The notes: generated by a model not told the origin, from the letters alone. 64,000 bases of DNA from Deltaproteobacteria bacterium (GCA_016703535.1 JADJBV010000002.1:62001-126000), one strand, 5' to 3'. Positions 17,785 through 27,170 are shown, counted from the stretch's first letter. Made by a program: numbers and translations.

Positions 17785-18915
17785 TTAGCCCTCCTGGATG
17801 TGGGTGACGGTCATGGTCTGGTTGTGGAGTTGGCAGTTGGTCGAGGACAACAGCGGGCTGATCTCGCCGTAGGAGTAGAAGCCGGCGATTACGCGGTCTT
17901 GAGCGAGGACTTCGGCGACCGCTTCGACCTCTTCATCCACCCTCGCTCCCATCACCAACCTGCGACCCACGCAGCTGACCAACAACGCCAAGCCGGAAGG
18001 ATCGGCGCCGGCCTCCTGCGCGCGGATCGCGGCGGTGTGGGCGCCATCGATCAAGGAGTCAGTGGAGGCGTGCATGAGCTGCAGACTCCCATCCAGAGGC
18101 ACGTCCCCCGCGAGGGTGAGGCTGCCTTGGGCTTCATCGACGCTCAGGATGGTGCGGATCAACCCCGCGGCGGGGCCATCAACGATCGAAAACGGGAAGA
18201 GCAACCCCGACGAGGGGAGCTGTTTGGCGTATTCGCCGAGGTAACGCTTGTACACGTCCAAGGCGGGCTGGCCGTCGAGTTCATAGAGTACGTTGTGGGA
18301 GACCTTGGTCACTCGACGGGTCGGGCCGAAGGGTTGCCAACCCCCAAAACTGCCGTGGGTGATCCGGGTGCGGGGATCGTAGAAGCCGATCGCGACCACT
18401 CGATCGGCGGCTGCCCCGGCTTCGGAGAAGGTCAAGGTGCGGCGAAAGGCTCCGCCGTCCCCGGCCAGCCCCCCGCAGATGGTCACCCCGGCTCCGGCGT
18501 CATCCCGGATTCCGTCGATCAACGCGCTGCCGTTGATCTCGACGCCCTGACCAAAGACCAAGATGTGGTGCAGCCCTTCGCCGCGAAGTTGTTGGCCCAG
18601 GGACTGCCCCGCGCCGTACGAACTCCCCATCCCTTGGAGCGGCGCCGACGCGAAGCGCAAGGCCGGGTGATCGAAGTGGATCCCGGTGACCACCACCGTG
18701 TCGTCGCTGACCCCCTCGGCGGTGATCTCTCCGGCGGTCGAACATCCTGCCAAGATGGTCCCAGGGAGCTGAGCCTTGAGCTGGTCCAGCAGCTCGGGGC
18801 GGCCCAGCGGATCCACCGCGCCAAACACCAAGGCGAGGTGAGGTTGGATCGCCTGGAGGGGCGCAAAGAGCGCGCCCGAGGTGGAGTGCGGAGCTTGGAC
18901 TTGAGCGACTCGCAT
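17785..18915 (-). CDS. FIST-domain sensory protein
   Basis: 376 residues. The N-terminal FIST domain (about 25-215) contains VFGAVDP, LAGCSTAGEI and ICGGLAGDGG; the C-terminal FIST_C domain follows (about 220-370, ending in IAGFYSYGEISP). FIST proteins are cytoplasmic sensors of small ligands found beside kinases and cyclic-di-GMP enzymes, which is exactly this context. There is no membrane segment. It is the first gene of the leftward operon. Confidence 0.92.
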   Translation of the reverse strand: MRVAQVQAPHSTSGALFAPLQAIQPHLALVFGAVDPLGRPELLDQLKAQLPGTILAGCSTAGEITAEGVSDDTVVVTGIHFDHPALRFASAPLQGMGSSYGAGQSLGQQLRGEGLHHILVFGQGVEINGSALIDGIRDDAGAGVTICGGLAGDGGAFRRTLTFSEAGAAADRVVAIGFYDPRTRITHGSFGGWQPFGPTRRVTKVSHNVLYELDGQPALDVYKRYLGEYAKQLPSSGLLFPFSIVDGPAAGLIRTILSVDEAQGSLTLAGDVPLDGSLQLMHASTDSLIDGAHTAAIRAQEAGADPSGLALLVSCVGRRLVMGARVDEEVEAVAEVLAQDRVIAGFYSYGEISPLLSSTNCQLHNQTMTVTHIQEG

Positions 18916-19009
18916 GGGTCTCTAGCGTCCAATCGGACCGAGTGTGGCCTGGTCCAATGGGCCACCCCGATGTTGGAGGGATGCGGGTCAAGCTGAGGCG
19001 CCCGAGAGC

Positions 19010-20290
19010 TCAGCGCGACAACAGGATCAAGGAAAGTTCGGGGACATAGGTGATCACCGCCAAGGCCAGGAGCAACACGGTGATGAAAGGTATGGCCGCC
19101 CGGTACAGCGACAGCAGGGGCCGCTGAAAGCGGAAAGCCGACAAGAACAGGTTCATCCCGACGGGTGGGGTCAGGTAGCCGATCTCCAAGTTGGTCAAGA
19201 AGATCACTCCCAGGTGGAGTGGATCGACCTGATACGCGTTGGCCAAGGGGATGATCAGCGGCACCACCACGATGATGGCGCTGAAGACATCGAGCAGACA
19301 GCCCACCACCAAGAGGAAGACGTTGAGCGCCAACAGGAAGCCGATGCGGGAGCTGACGTTGGCTTGGATCGTCTCCAAGATCAGATCTGGGATCCCAGCG
19401 GTGACCATGAAGTCGGTCAGGCCCAAGGCCACCCCCAAGATCATCAAGATGGCGCCGACCAACACCACACTCTTCACGGCGATCCGCGGGACGTCCCGGA
19501 AGAAGTGCAGATCCCGGTAGAGCAGGCACTCGACCACCAAGGCGATCAACACCGTCAGGATCGCGGCCTCGTTGACGGTCAACCAACCGCCGTAGATGCC
19601 CCAGAGGATCAACACCGGCAGCGGCAGCTCCCAACGAGCCTCCCTGAGGGCGCCGAGCAGCTCTTTGACCTCGAAGGGGATCCGCTTCACCTCCGGCGAA
19701 CGCACGGCGACGAAGGCCGAATAAGCGGCCATGAACAACACCAGCAAGATCCCGGGCAACAAAGCCGCGGTGAACAGGCGATCGATGTCGACCGAAGCGC
19801 CGTTGCCGCCGGCCACGATGGCGTAAAGGATCACCGGCAAAGAGGGCGGGAAAAGCAGGCCCAAAGAGCCCCCCGAGGTCAAAAGGCCCAAGGAGAACTT
19901 CTCCGGGAAACCTTCCTTCTGCAGGATCGGAAAGAGCAAACCCCCCAAGGCGATGATGGTGACGCCCGACGCACCAGTGAAGGCGGTGAAGAACGCGCAG
20001 GCCACGACCGCCACGACCGCGATCCCTCCCGGCATCCAACCCACCGTGGCTCGGGCGACCCTCACCAAACGGCTGGGCGTGCCCGAGTCGGCCATCAAAT
20101 ATCCGGCGAAGGTGAACATCGGGATCGCGACCAAGGCTGGGGCCGAGGCGACCGCGCTCATCTCGATCACCAGGTTTTGGATGTCGCTCTCCAATGAGAG
20201 GTAGCCCAACATCGTCAGGCCACCCAAGGCGACGAAGAGCGGCAAACCCACCGCCGCCAAAGCCGCCAGCAGCAGCGCCCCCAGGCTCAT
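19010..20290 (-). CDS. dctM: TRAP transporter large permease DctM
   Basis: 426 residues with about 12 hydrophobic helices. Typical DctM segments are visible: FFTAFTGASGVTIIALGG, LLTSGGSLGLLFPPSLPVI and the C-terminal LTPPVGMNLF. It forms the sodium-driven transport channel with DctQ. The ATG overlaps the DctQ stop (ATGA). It is the last gene of the TRAP operon. The substrate cannot be told from the sequence. Confidence 0.95.
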   Translation of the reverse strand: MSLGALLLAALAAVGLPLFVALGGLTMLGYLSLESDIQNLVIEMSAVASAPALVAIPMFTFAGYLMADSGTPSRLVRVARATVGWMPGGIAVVAVVACAFFTAFTGASGVTIIALGGLLFPILQKEGFPEKFSLGLLTSGGSLGLLFPPSLPVILYAIVAGGNGASVDIDRLFTAALLPGILLVLFMAAYSAFVAVRSPEVKRIPFEVKELLGALREARWELPLPVLILWGIYGGWLTVNEAAILTVLIALVVECLLYRDLHFFRDVPRIAVKSVVLVGAILMILGVALGLTDFMVTAGIPDLILETIQANVSSRIGFLLALNVFLLVVGCLLDVFSAIIVVVPLIIPLANAYQVDPLHLGVIFLTNLEIGYLTPPVGMNLFLSAFRFQRPLLSLYRAAIPFITVLLLALAVITYVPELSLILLSR

Positions 20291-20802
20291 GCCGGCACCT
20301 CGGGTTTGGGCTCACGCCGGCCCCGGGCCACCAAAAGTTCGTGTCGCGCCGCCACCACGAAGTGAAAGGTGATGGTCACGAAACACACCGGGATGATCGC
20401 CTGCACCGGCCAGGACGGCACCTCACCGAAGATCTTGCTGCCGCTGTCGATCTCGGATCGCAAAAACTGGATCGCGGCGTAGACCATCACGCTGGTCACG
20501 CCGGCGGCGGCGAAGAAGGTGGCCGAACGCAGGGCCGCGGCCTTTTTGGGCGCCAGCAACTTGCCGACCGCGTCGATGGCGATGTGCCGACCTTCGTGGG
20601 TGGCCAAAGAGCCGCCGATGAAGCCCAACCAGAGCACCATCTGCCGCACCATGATGTCGGCCCACTCGAAGCCGGTGTCGAAGAACTTGCGGAGCACGAA
20701 CTGCACCGCCGCCAGCCCGATCATCACCGCGAGCGCCAACACCACCAACACGGTCTCGCCCTTGGCGAGGCCCCGATCCAGGCGATCGAGCCAATCGCTC
20801 AC
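20287..20802 (-). CDS. dctQ: TRAP transporter small permease DctQ
   Basis: 171 residues from a GTG overlapping the TRAP-T stop (GTGA); an in-frame ATG at 20844 would overlap that gene by 46 bases and is less likely. Four helices are visible (about residues 20-40, 50-70, 90-112 and 125-150). The family segment RQMVLWLGFIGGSLA followed by a charged region leading to HIAID is present. It binds DctM in the inner membrane. Confidence 0.9.
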   Translation of the reverse strand: MSDWLDRLDRGLAKGETVLVVLALAVMIGLAAVQFVLRKFFDTGFEWADIMVRQMVLWLGFIGGSLATHEGRHIAIDAVGKLLAPKKAAALRSATFFAAAGVTSVMVYAAIQFLRSEIDSGSKIFGEVPSWPVQAIIPVCFVTITFHFVVAARHELLVARGRREPKPEVPA

Positions 20803-21887
20803 GGCGCGCTCTCGAGCGGGTACTTGTGGGTGATCGCTTGGCACTCTTCGGGCGCGGCCTGAGGGGCGGTCAAGAACAGGTCGTCGATGTTGGCCAAGAG
20901 GCGGCAGGCCTTACGTTTGGCCAAGACGTCGAGCAGGGCCCGATCCGGGCGGCCCGGGCTGGCCAAGACCCGGCGCAAGGTGGTCTCGAACTCGTTCTGT
21001 TGTTCGTTTTGGGCGTAGACCAGCTGGGCCAACAAGACGTCGGGGAACAAGAGGCCACTTTGCTGTTTGGCTTTGGTGAAGTGTTCGGTGGCCAACTTGG
21101 GGTTGCCGCCGAGGGCCGGCGAACGGAAACCGGCCACCACCCCGGCCATCATCTCCACGCCGATGTCGTAAAAGAGGTGGGGATCCAGCTCTCGCGCCCG
21201 AGCGATGGCCGCCTCGATCTTGGGGAGTTGGGTCGCCTCCGACGGATCGAGCTGCACCTGGATCGAGCCACCCCAAGAAAAAGCGAGCCAAAAAAGGGCC
21301 TCGGCCTGTTCGGGCTCCAAGGTCGACAAGGCGCCGGTGAAGTCGGGCTTGCTCATGGCCTCCAGCTCCCGGTTGGCCACGGCCCGGACCCACTCGTCGT
21401 GATCGGCGAGGGAACGTTCGGCGTAGCGGCGGGACGCTGCGTAGCTGGCCTTGGCCCGGCCGATCAACGCCTGGGCGGCGGCCCGATCGTTGGGGCGCGC
21501 GTAGATCACCGCCTCCAGCTCATCGAGCAAGAAGCCAAAGGCGTAAGTGGCCCGGGCCATCGCCGCCATGTTCAACAGCTCGACGTCGTCGGGGTAGGTG
21601 GCGACCACCCCCTCGATCAACTTCAGGTTGGCGAGCAAGGCGCCCTCGGCCAACACCGGATCGGGCTCGCTGACGAAGCCCTGCACGCTGTTCGCCAAGA
21701 TCGGCTTCATGCCCGACTTGGTCGCGCCTTGGATCACCCCGCAGCCGGCCAAAGCCCAGCTCAGGAGCAGGGCGCTACTTGCCGAGGATCTGACGGGCCT
21801 TTTGCAGGTAGGCGTCGGCCTTGAGGCTGCCGGCCAAAGACGGCCAAGCGGCCGTCGCGATCTTCTTGAGCTCCTGGTACTTCGCAT
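20799..21887 (-). CDS. TRAP-T (TatT-family) lipoprotein
   Basis: 362 residues if read from the ATG at 21887, which lies inside the DctP gene. The protein has a lipobox (SWALAGC) and a helical repeat body, and matches the TRAP-T/TatT family, a trimeric TPR-like periplasmic partner of the binding protein described in Treponema. The start is unresolved: the only in-frame ATG gives 48 mostly basic residues before the lipid Cys, and no GTG or TTG lies nearer; a CTG at 21770 is the only closer option but would leave a very short signal. Its place between dctP and dctQ supports the call. Confidence 0.85.
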   Translation of the reverse strand: MRSTRSSRRSRRPLGRLWPAASRPTPTCKRPVRSSASSALLLSWALAGCGVIQGATKSGMKPILANSVQGFVSEPDPVLAEGALLANLKLIEGVVATYPDDVELLNMAAMARATYAFGFLLDELEAVIYARPNDRAAAQALIGRAKASYAASRRYAERSLADHDEWVRAVANRELEAMSKPDFTGALSTLEPEQAEALFWLAFSWGGSIQVQLDPSEATQLPKIEAAIARARELDPHLFYDIGVEMMAGVVAGFRSPALGGNPKLATEHFTKAKQQSGLLFPDVLLAQLVYAQNEQQNEFETTLRRVLASPGRPDRALLDVLAKRKACRLLANIDDLFLTAPQAAPEECQAITHKYPLESAP

Positions 21888-22782
21888 CGGGGATCGGGAC
21901 TTTCTTCAGGCCGCCGCCAGCACCGATCAAGCGGTTCATGGCGGCGTCGTTGTCGATACGGGCCTGCTGCACGATCTTTTCGGCGTGCTTCAGGACCACG
22001 TTGCGGACGGTCTCTTGATGGGCGGCGGGGATCTTGGCCCAGGCTGACTTGGTCAACACAAAGCCGCCCGAAGCGTAGGTCAACGGCCGATCGGTCACGA
22101 AGGCTACGTCGCCGGTCCAACCCAAGGCCACGGCGCCGGCCGGGCTGTTGTACACGGTGTCGATGCCGCCCGACTTGAGCTGCTGCACCACGGTCAAGAT
22201 GTCGAGGGGGCGCGGCGAAACTCCGAAGACCTTGAAGATGTCCGAGGCGACCTGATCACTCTCCCAAACCCAAAGTTTGCTGGCCTTCATGCCGGCCACA
22301 TCGGCGATCGGTTGTTTGGAGAAGAGGTAGACCATGCCGGTTTCACCCGAGCCGAGCAGCACGTAGTCGGTGCTCTTCTCGAAGTCGGCGACGAAGTCGG
22401 AGAAGAGGGCCTTTCGCACTTTGTCGGCCTCTTCGTAGTTTTCGCAGAGGAACGGCAACTCCAACACCCGGTAGGCGGGCCACAAGAGCCCCATGCCTTG
22501 GCCGGTGTAGAAGGCGCCGTCGATGCCCTTGCCGAGCTTTTTGGTGACCTTCGACTCGTCCCCCAACTTGCCGCCGAGGAAGAGCTTGAACTTGACCTGG
22601 CCCCCTGTGGATTGGTCGACGTCGGCCGCCAAGGCCTGGATCAACTTCCCCCAGGCGCTGTCTTGGGGGGCCAGGGAGGCCAGGCGGATCTCCTCGGCGA
22701 GGACCGGGTGGGGAAAGAGGGCGATTCCTACCACCAGGGCGAGGAGGAGTGGACGAACCCGAGGCGGGAAGCGGACTTGCAC
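21775..22782 (-). CDS. dctP: TRAP transporter substrate-binding protein DctP
   Basis: 335 residues from a GTG that gives a good signal peptide (LLLALVVGIALF, cleavage after PVLA). An ATG at 22842 would add 20 residues. The mature protein begins IRLASLAPQDSAWGKLI, the usual DctP start, and contains KASKLWVWESD and GIDTVYNSPAGA of the ligand-binding cleft. It delivers an organic acid or similar solute to DctQM. It is first in the TRAP operon and divergent from the histone-like gene. Confidence 0.92.
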   Translation of the reverse strand: MQVRFPPRVRPLLLALVVGIALFPHPVLAEEIRLASLAPQDSAWGKLIQALAADVDQSTGGQVKFKLFLGGKLGDESKVTKKLGKGIDGAFYTGQGMGLLWPAYRVLELPFLCENYEEADKVRKALFSDFVADFEKSTDYVLLGSGETGMVYLFSKQPIADVAGMKASKLWVWESDQVASDIFKVFGVSPRPLDILTVVQQLKSGGIDTVYNSPAGAVALGWTGDVAFVTDRPLTYASGGFVLTKSAWAKIPAAHQETVRNVVLKHAEKIVQQARIDNDAAMNRLIGAGGGLKKVPIPDAKYQELKKIATAAWPSLAGSLKADAYLQKARQILGK

Positions 22783-22927
22783 GGTGTCGGACCATAGCGG
22801 TGCAGGGCGGCGGGGGCAAAAGGAATCGCGTCGGTCGATCATCGTGGAGCTTCGACGGGCGACGGCCGGTTCGGCATCCAGACTCGCGATTTGACTTGGA
22901 GTTTTCCCCGGATTAGCCAAGGGGCCC

Positions 22928-23569
22928 ATGGCGACGCGCAAGAAGAAGGCAGCGGCGAAAGCGACCCCAAAGCAGGCCCCCAAGAAGGCGGCCCCCAAGA
23001 AGGCACCCAAAGCCGCGAAGAAGGCGGCGACGAAAAAGGCCCCGGCGAAAAAAGCGGCGGCTCCCAAGCCTGCGAAAAAAGCGCCGGCGAAAAAAGCTCC
23101 AGCAATAAAAGCCGCGGCCCCCAAGCCGGCAAAAAAGGCGGCGACCAAGGTCGCAGCGAAGAAGGCTCCCGCAAAAGCGGCAGCGCCGAAGAAGGCCGCG
23201 CCGAAGAAGGCGCCGGCTCGAGCCCAAGCGCCTCGCCCCGAGCGAGCCGCCCGCGGCGCTCAACGCACGGCGGGTGCCGAACGCCGTCAACGGCCGGCCA
23301 CCTCCTTGCCGCCGGACCACGAGAACCTCCCGCAACCTGTCTTGCACGGCGAACCCGCCGACAAGAACGTGGCGGTGGCGGCGATCAAGGCGGCCTTCAA
23401 CGCGAAGCAACGGCCGGCCGATCAGGCCAGCTTGGCGGCCGAGGCCCAACGGGCGGTGCAGGAGGTCTTGGCCACCGCCGAAAGCCTCAACGCCGAAAAG
23501 CGGGCCGTCGACGCTCGGATCCAGAAGGTCTACCGCGGCGAAGAAGAGCCGCGACGCGAAGAAGAATAG
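22928..23569 (+). CDS. Lysine/alanine/proline-rich histone H1-like protein
   Basis: 213 residues. Residues 4-100 are a low-complexity KKA/PAKKA/APKKA repeat like the tail of histone H1, AlgP or chlamydial Hc1. An Arg-rich stretch follows (about 100-125). The C-terminal part (about 140-200) is a helical, more acidic domain with ordinary composition. It probably binds DNA and compacts the nucleoid. The ATG is preceded by AAGGGG. The combination of basic tail and a separate acidic C-terminus suggests a partner-binding domain. Confidence 0.8.
   Translation: MATRKKKAAAKATPKQAPKKAAPKKAPKAAKKAATKKAPAKKAAAPKPAKKAPAKKAPAIKAAAPKPAKKAATKVAAKKAPAKAAAPKKAAPKKAPARAQAPRPERAARGAQRTAGAERRQRPATSLPPDHENLPQPVLHGEPADKNVAVAAIKAAFNAKQRPADQASLAAEAQRAVQEVLATAESLNAEKRAVDARIQKVYRGEEEPRREEE
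22937..23227 (+). repeat. Lys-Ala-Pro low-complexity repeat
   Basis: Imperfect repeats of AAGAAGGCG- and CCCAAG-type words encode the basic tail of the histone-like protein. Such stretches often change length by slippage. Confidence 0.8.
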
Positions 23570-23582
23570 GCCGGATTATAGG

Positions 23583-23605
23583 GGGGCTGCGGTTCAAGCA
23601 GCCCC
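23583..23605. terminator. Hairpin between convergent genes
   Basis: GGGGCTGC, a 7-base loop, and GCAGCCCC form a perfect 8-bp stem between the stop of the histone-like gene (23569) and the stop of the convergent gene (23612). There is no T-tract on either side, so termination efficiency is unclear; position makes a bidirectional terminator likely. Confidence 0.5.
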
Positions 23606-23611
23606 TCGACC

Positions 23612-26600
23612 TCAGGCGCGCACCGTCGGGTTGCCGCGCCCTTCTTGTTCTTGCCACCACGCCACCCAACGGAGGCGGGCGTCTTCCCGTTGTCGTCGCG
23701 GTGCGTCGTCGTCGTAGCCCAGATCCAAGCCCGTCACGGCCCGCAGCTCTTCGGCGGCGCTCTTGCGAAGCTCCGGCTCTTTGGCGGACAGGCCCTCCAC
23801 CAGCCAGGCGATCCGAGAACGGGATTGGTTCTTCTGCCACCAAGCCCGCCACTTCTTGGCGTTGGCCCCGAAGCGTTGTTTGGTGATCTCCGCCAGGGCG
23901 TCTTCTGCCACGTCGATTAAGGCCCGGTCCTTCTTCTCGAAGACGTCGATCAACCGGGGGATCGCGGTGACATCCCGGAAGAGTCCGATCAAGTAGGCCG
24001 CGTGGCGACGGGCCGCTGAAGAGGTCGCGTCGAGTCGGCCGTGCAGGTGATCGAGGACCAGCGCAAAGTCCGGGTGTTCGCGATAGGAGAACAAAGTTCG
24101 GGCCGCCAACATGCAGATCCGCGGCTCTTCATCGTGCAGGCGTTGGATCAACCGCGGGATCGCCTCGGGCACCGACACCGCGGTGTAGAAGTAGGTGGCG
24201 ACAAAACGTTGGGTCGGATCGGCGACGTCGAGGCGGCGCTGCAGGTGCGGGTGGGCCTCGCGGCCGAACCGTTCGCAGAGGGACAACAAAGCGCTCAGCT
24301 GGCTCGGGGGCGGCAAGGGCCCTACCGGCCCAAACGGATCGAGGGCCAAGACCCCTGGGAAGTGGCGCAGGGCCCGGGCCAAGATCTCGCTCGGCTCCTT
24401 GGCCAACACCTGGACCGCGGCCTCCCGACGGGCCGGATCCGGATCGACCAGCTGCTCCAGCCACCCCTCCAGCGGATCCACCGCCGGCGTCGGCGGCTTG
24501 GAGTTCATGGCCACGATCCGACCGCTGGCGTCGACCCCCTGTTGGTGGTGCCCGGGTTCGGCCTCGAGGGCGGTTGGGGGAGGCGCCGGGGCCTCGGCCC
24601 GAACAATGTTGGAGCGGTGGATCAGCGGCACCGGCTCTTCCGGCGGGAAGGGCAAGAGCGGCGAAAGCGCCGACATTCGCGCGGTCGACGACAAGCGGGT
24701 CAGGGGCACCGGATCTTCCGGCGGTTGGGGCAAGTTGGCCCGGTCCCTGACCTCGGCCGGGATCGGCCGGGGCCGGGTGACCTCGGACGAGGCCCGGATC
24801 CAAGCCTCGGCGCTCAGGTCCGGGACCGTCGAGTCTTCGGCGATCGAACGGCGCAGGTGATCGGACACCGCCGATTCGCTGATCCGCGGCAACGGCCCGG
24901 TCTCCCACTCGGCGTCGTCTTGAGAGGTGGGCCCCTCGGGCTCCGGGATGACCGCCAAGATCGGCTTCAGCGAAACCGGCGGCGCCGGCGTGGGCATCAT
25001 CGGCGGGTCATCTTCGGCCACCACCGCCAACATCGGCTTGCCCGCATTGGCGGGGGGCGGCCGCAACAAGGGCGAATGATCGAGGCGCAGCGCCTCCTCG
25101 GGGGCCGGGGTCGGGGCGTGGGTCAACGCCGCCAGCTCGTCCAACTCGTCGAGCAGGGTGCTGCCGCCGTGTTCCGCCAACACCGCTCGTTCGAAGGCCC
25201 CGGGCTCGAAGATCTGGCCATCCAAGCGGAAGAGCCCGGTCTTCTTCTCTTCGGGCGGGGGCGGCTCCTCCATCGGGCCGGCGATCGGCCCGGCCAAAGC
25301 GGCGCTCAAGGCTTGGGCGTCGATCGGCGTCGTCGGATCGGCGGGCCCAGCGGCCACGTCCACCGGCTCCCAATCGTCGTCGCCCTCCTCGTCCTCTTCT
25401 TCTTTGGGCTCCGGGGGCGAACGGCCCAAAGCGGCCATCGCCGTCGTGATCCGAATTCGAGCGGTCGGATCCGTGGGCCCGATCTCGGGTTCGGGATCGG
25501 GATCGAGCCGGGTGACGCTCAGCAGCGTGTCGGCTTGGGCCAGGCTCGAGGCCGGCGGCGGCGGCAGCAGCGGCAACAACGCCAGCGGTGGCTCCGGCGG
25601 CTCCGGGGGCGACAGAGGTTCGGGCTCCGGCATCGGCGGCGGGGGCTCCGAAGGCGTCTCCGCGATCAGGCTGTCGGGGAAGGGCGTGAGCTCGACCTCC
25701 GGCAGCGGCGTCGGCTCGGGCGTCGCCACCAGATCTTGGGACGGCGCCTGATCTTCCGAAACCAAGGTCGCGGGGATCGTGCTCGCCCGCAGGCGCGGCA
25801 GGTCCGAGCTGCGGGTCACCGGCTCGGGTTCGACCGGGGCCGGCAGGGTGCTCAACACCGGCGGCGCCGCGGGGGGCGGCGGGCGCAGGCTCAAGGTCTG
25901 GAGCCGGGCCAGCGGCCGGGGTGGGGTGGTCGGCGCCGGCATCGGGGTCGGCGCCGGCAGGCCCGAAGCTGCCGAACTCCGGGTCGGCGCGCCGGGCGGC
26001 GGGGCACCTGTCAAGGAGCTGTTCTTGCGCCGCCGCACCACCGCCTCCAACGCCAGCTGGACGTGGGTGATGAACAACATCAAGTCGGCGGCCAGCCGCG
26101 GCTGCACCGCCAGCGCTCCATTTTCGCCGTAGAGAAGGGCAACCGTACGGTTGCGTATGCGCACGGGCGCGATCAACACCGCCCGAGGCGCTTCTCGGCC
26201 CAACTTCGCCAAAAACTCGGCGTGGACCGGATCGGTCGGCAGTGGGCCCAAATAGTGAGCGTGGGTCTCGACCACCACCTTAAAGGCCGAGTCGTTGGTC
26301 AAGGGGATGGTCAGGCCCGGGATCTTGTCGGAGGCCGAACCCAACGCTTGCCGTCCCTCCAAGGTCTGCTCGTGGTTGATGAACATCGCCACGAAGGAGA
26401 GATCTTTGGCCGCGTACAACAACGCGATGCGGATGATCTCGTCCCGATCATCGGCCTCGCGCAGCCGGGCCACCGCTTCGCCGAAGGTCAGCGGCTTCTC
26501 TTCCACCGTCACCGCGGTGCGGGGCGGCGTCGGCGGCGGCGGCGGGGGCGCTTCGGCGGCCGGGGGAGGTTGGGGTGCCTCGACGGTCGGCCCGGGCAGT

Positions 26601-27070
26601 CGATCGATCAAGGTCCGGTAGCGATCCGGCAGCGGCGCACCGTAGAGCTGCTGCAGCCGCTGAAACACTCGGACCTCGGGCGCCAACACCGGCTTGACCG
26701 CCAGCTCGAGCAGCTCCGAAAGCCGGGCCAAGAGGTTGATGTCGACTGGTGCCGGCGACAACACGGTCAAGGTGCCGCCGTCGGGGGAGATCGAAAGCGG
26801 CACCAGCAGGTGTTTTTTGGCCCACTGTTCTGGGAAGGCGCGGAGGGCTCGGTCTTCGCTGCCCGCCGCCGCTTGCCGGGCGCTCAGGGTCGACAGGCCA
26901 TACGCCGCGGCCATCGCGTCGAGGACGTCGGACTCACTGACCAGCTGCAGCTCGAAGAGGGCCGAATCCAACGCGCCGCCCAACAAGAGGTGGCGGCGGT
27001 GGGCCTCCTTGGCTTGCCCCGGGTCCAGCTTGCCCCGCCGCACCAAACTTTCTGTCAGGCGTTCCGGCAT
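23612..27070 (-). CDS. MshEN/GAF-like/HEAT-repeat protein
   Basis: 1152 residues from the ATG giving MPERLTESLVRRGKL. Residues about 1-155 match the N-terminal domain of GspE/PilB-type ATPases (MshEN), a fold that binds c-di-GMP in some relatives. Residues about 195-360 form a GAF-like domain (KVVVETHAHYLGPLP, APVRIRNRTVALLYG). A very long Pro/Glu-rich region (about 360-920) is followed by HEAT repeats to the end. No ATPase domain is present, so it is not a secretion motor. It is probably a cytoplasmic regulatory scaffold. Pro-rich low complexity may make the ORF look longer in other frames. Confidence 0.75.
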   Translation of the reverse strand: MPERLTESLVRRGKLDPGQAKEAHRRHLLLGGALDSALFELQLVSESDVLDAMAAAYGLSTLSARQAAAGSEDRALRAFPEQWAKKHLLVPLSISPDGGTLTVLSPAPVDINLLARLSELLELAVKPVLAPEVRVFQRLQQLYGAPLPDRYRTLIDRLPGPTVEAPQPPPAAEAPPPPPPTPPRTAVTVEEKPLTFGEAVARLREADDRDEIIRIALLYAAKDLSFVAMFINHEQTLEGRQALGSASDKIPGLTIPLTNDSAFKVVVETHAHYLGPLPTDPVHAEFLAKLGREAPRAVLIAPVRIRNRTVALLYGENGALAVQPRLAADLMLFITHVQLALEAVVRRRKNSSLTGAPPPGAPTRSSAASGLPAPTPMPAPTTPPRPLARLQTLSLRPPPPAAPPVLSTLPAPVEPEPVTRSSDLPRLRASTIPATLVSEDQAPSQDLVATPEPTPLPEVELTPFPDSLIAETPSEPPPPMPEPEPLSPPEPPEPPLALLPLLPPPPASSLAQADTLLSVTRLDPDPEPEIGPTDPTARIRITTAMAALGRSPPEPKEEEDEEGDDDWEPVDVAAGPADPTTPIDAQALSAALAGPIAGPMEEPPPPEEKKTGLFRLDGQIFEPGAFERAVLAEHGGSTLLDELDELAALTHAPTPAPEEALRLDHSPLLRPPPANAGKPMLAVVAEDDPPMMPTPAPPVSLKPILAVIPEPEGPTSQDDAEWETGPLPRISESAVSDHLRRSIAEDSTVPDLSAEAWIRASSEVTRPRPIPAEVRDRANLPQPPEDPVPLTRLSSTARMSALSPLLPFPPEEPVPLIHRSNIVRAEAPAPPPTALEAEPGHHQQGVDASGRIVAMNSKPPTPAVDPLEGWLEQLVDPDPARREAAVQVLAKEPSEILARALRHFPGVLALDPFGPVGPLPPPSQLSALLSLCERFGREAHPHLQRRLDVADPTQRFVATYFYTAVSVPEAIPRLIQRLHDEEPRICMLAARTLFSYREHPDFALVLDHLHGRLDATSSAARRHAAYLIGLFRDVTAIPRLIDVFEKKDRALIDVAEDALAEITKQRFGANAKKWRAWWQKNQSRSRIAWLVEGLSAKEPELRKSAAEELRAVTGLDLGYDDDAPRRQREDARLRWVAWWQEQEGRGNPTVRA

Positions 27071-27170
27071 GTCCGACCGGGGATCTTTCCCGCACCCCGG
27101 GACTGGGCGCAACTTGCCGACCGTCGGAGGCCTGGTCCCGGGCCGGGATTCGCCGTAGCCTCCCGGGGCG

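Noticed and set aside
22783..23148. N-terminal extension of DctP starting at 23148.
   Set aside because: It is the antisense of the lysine-rich repeat; DctP proteins start with a signal peptide, found at 22782.
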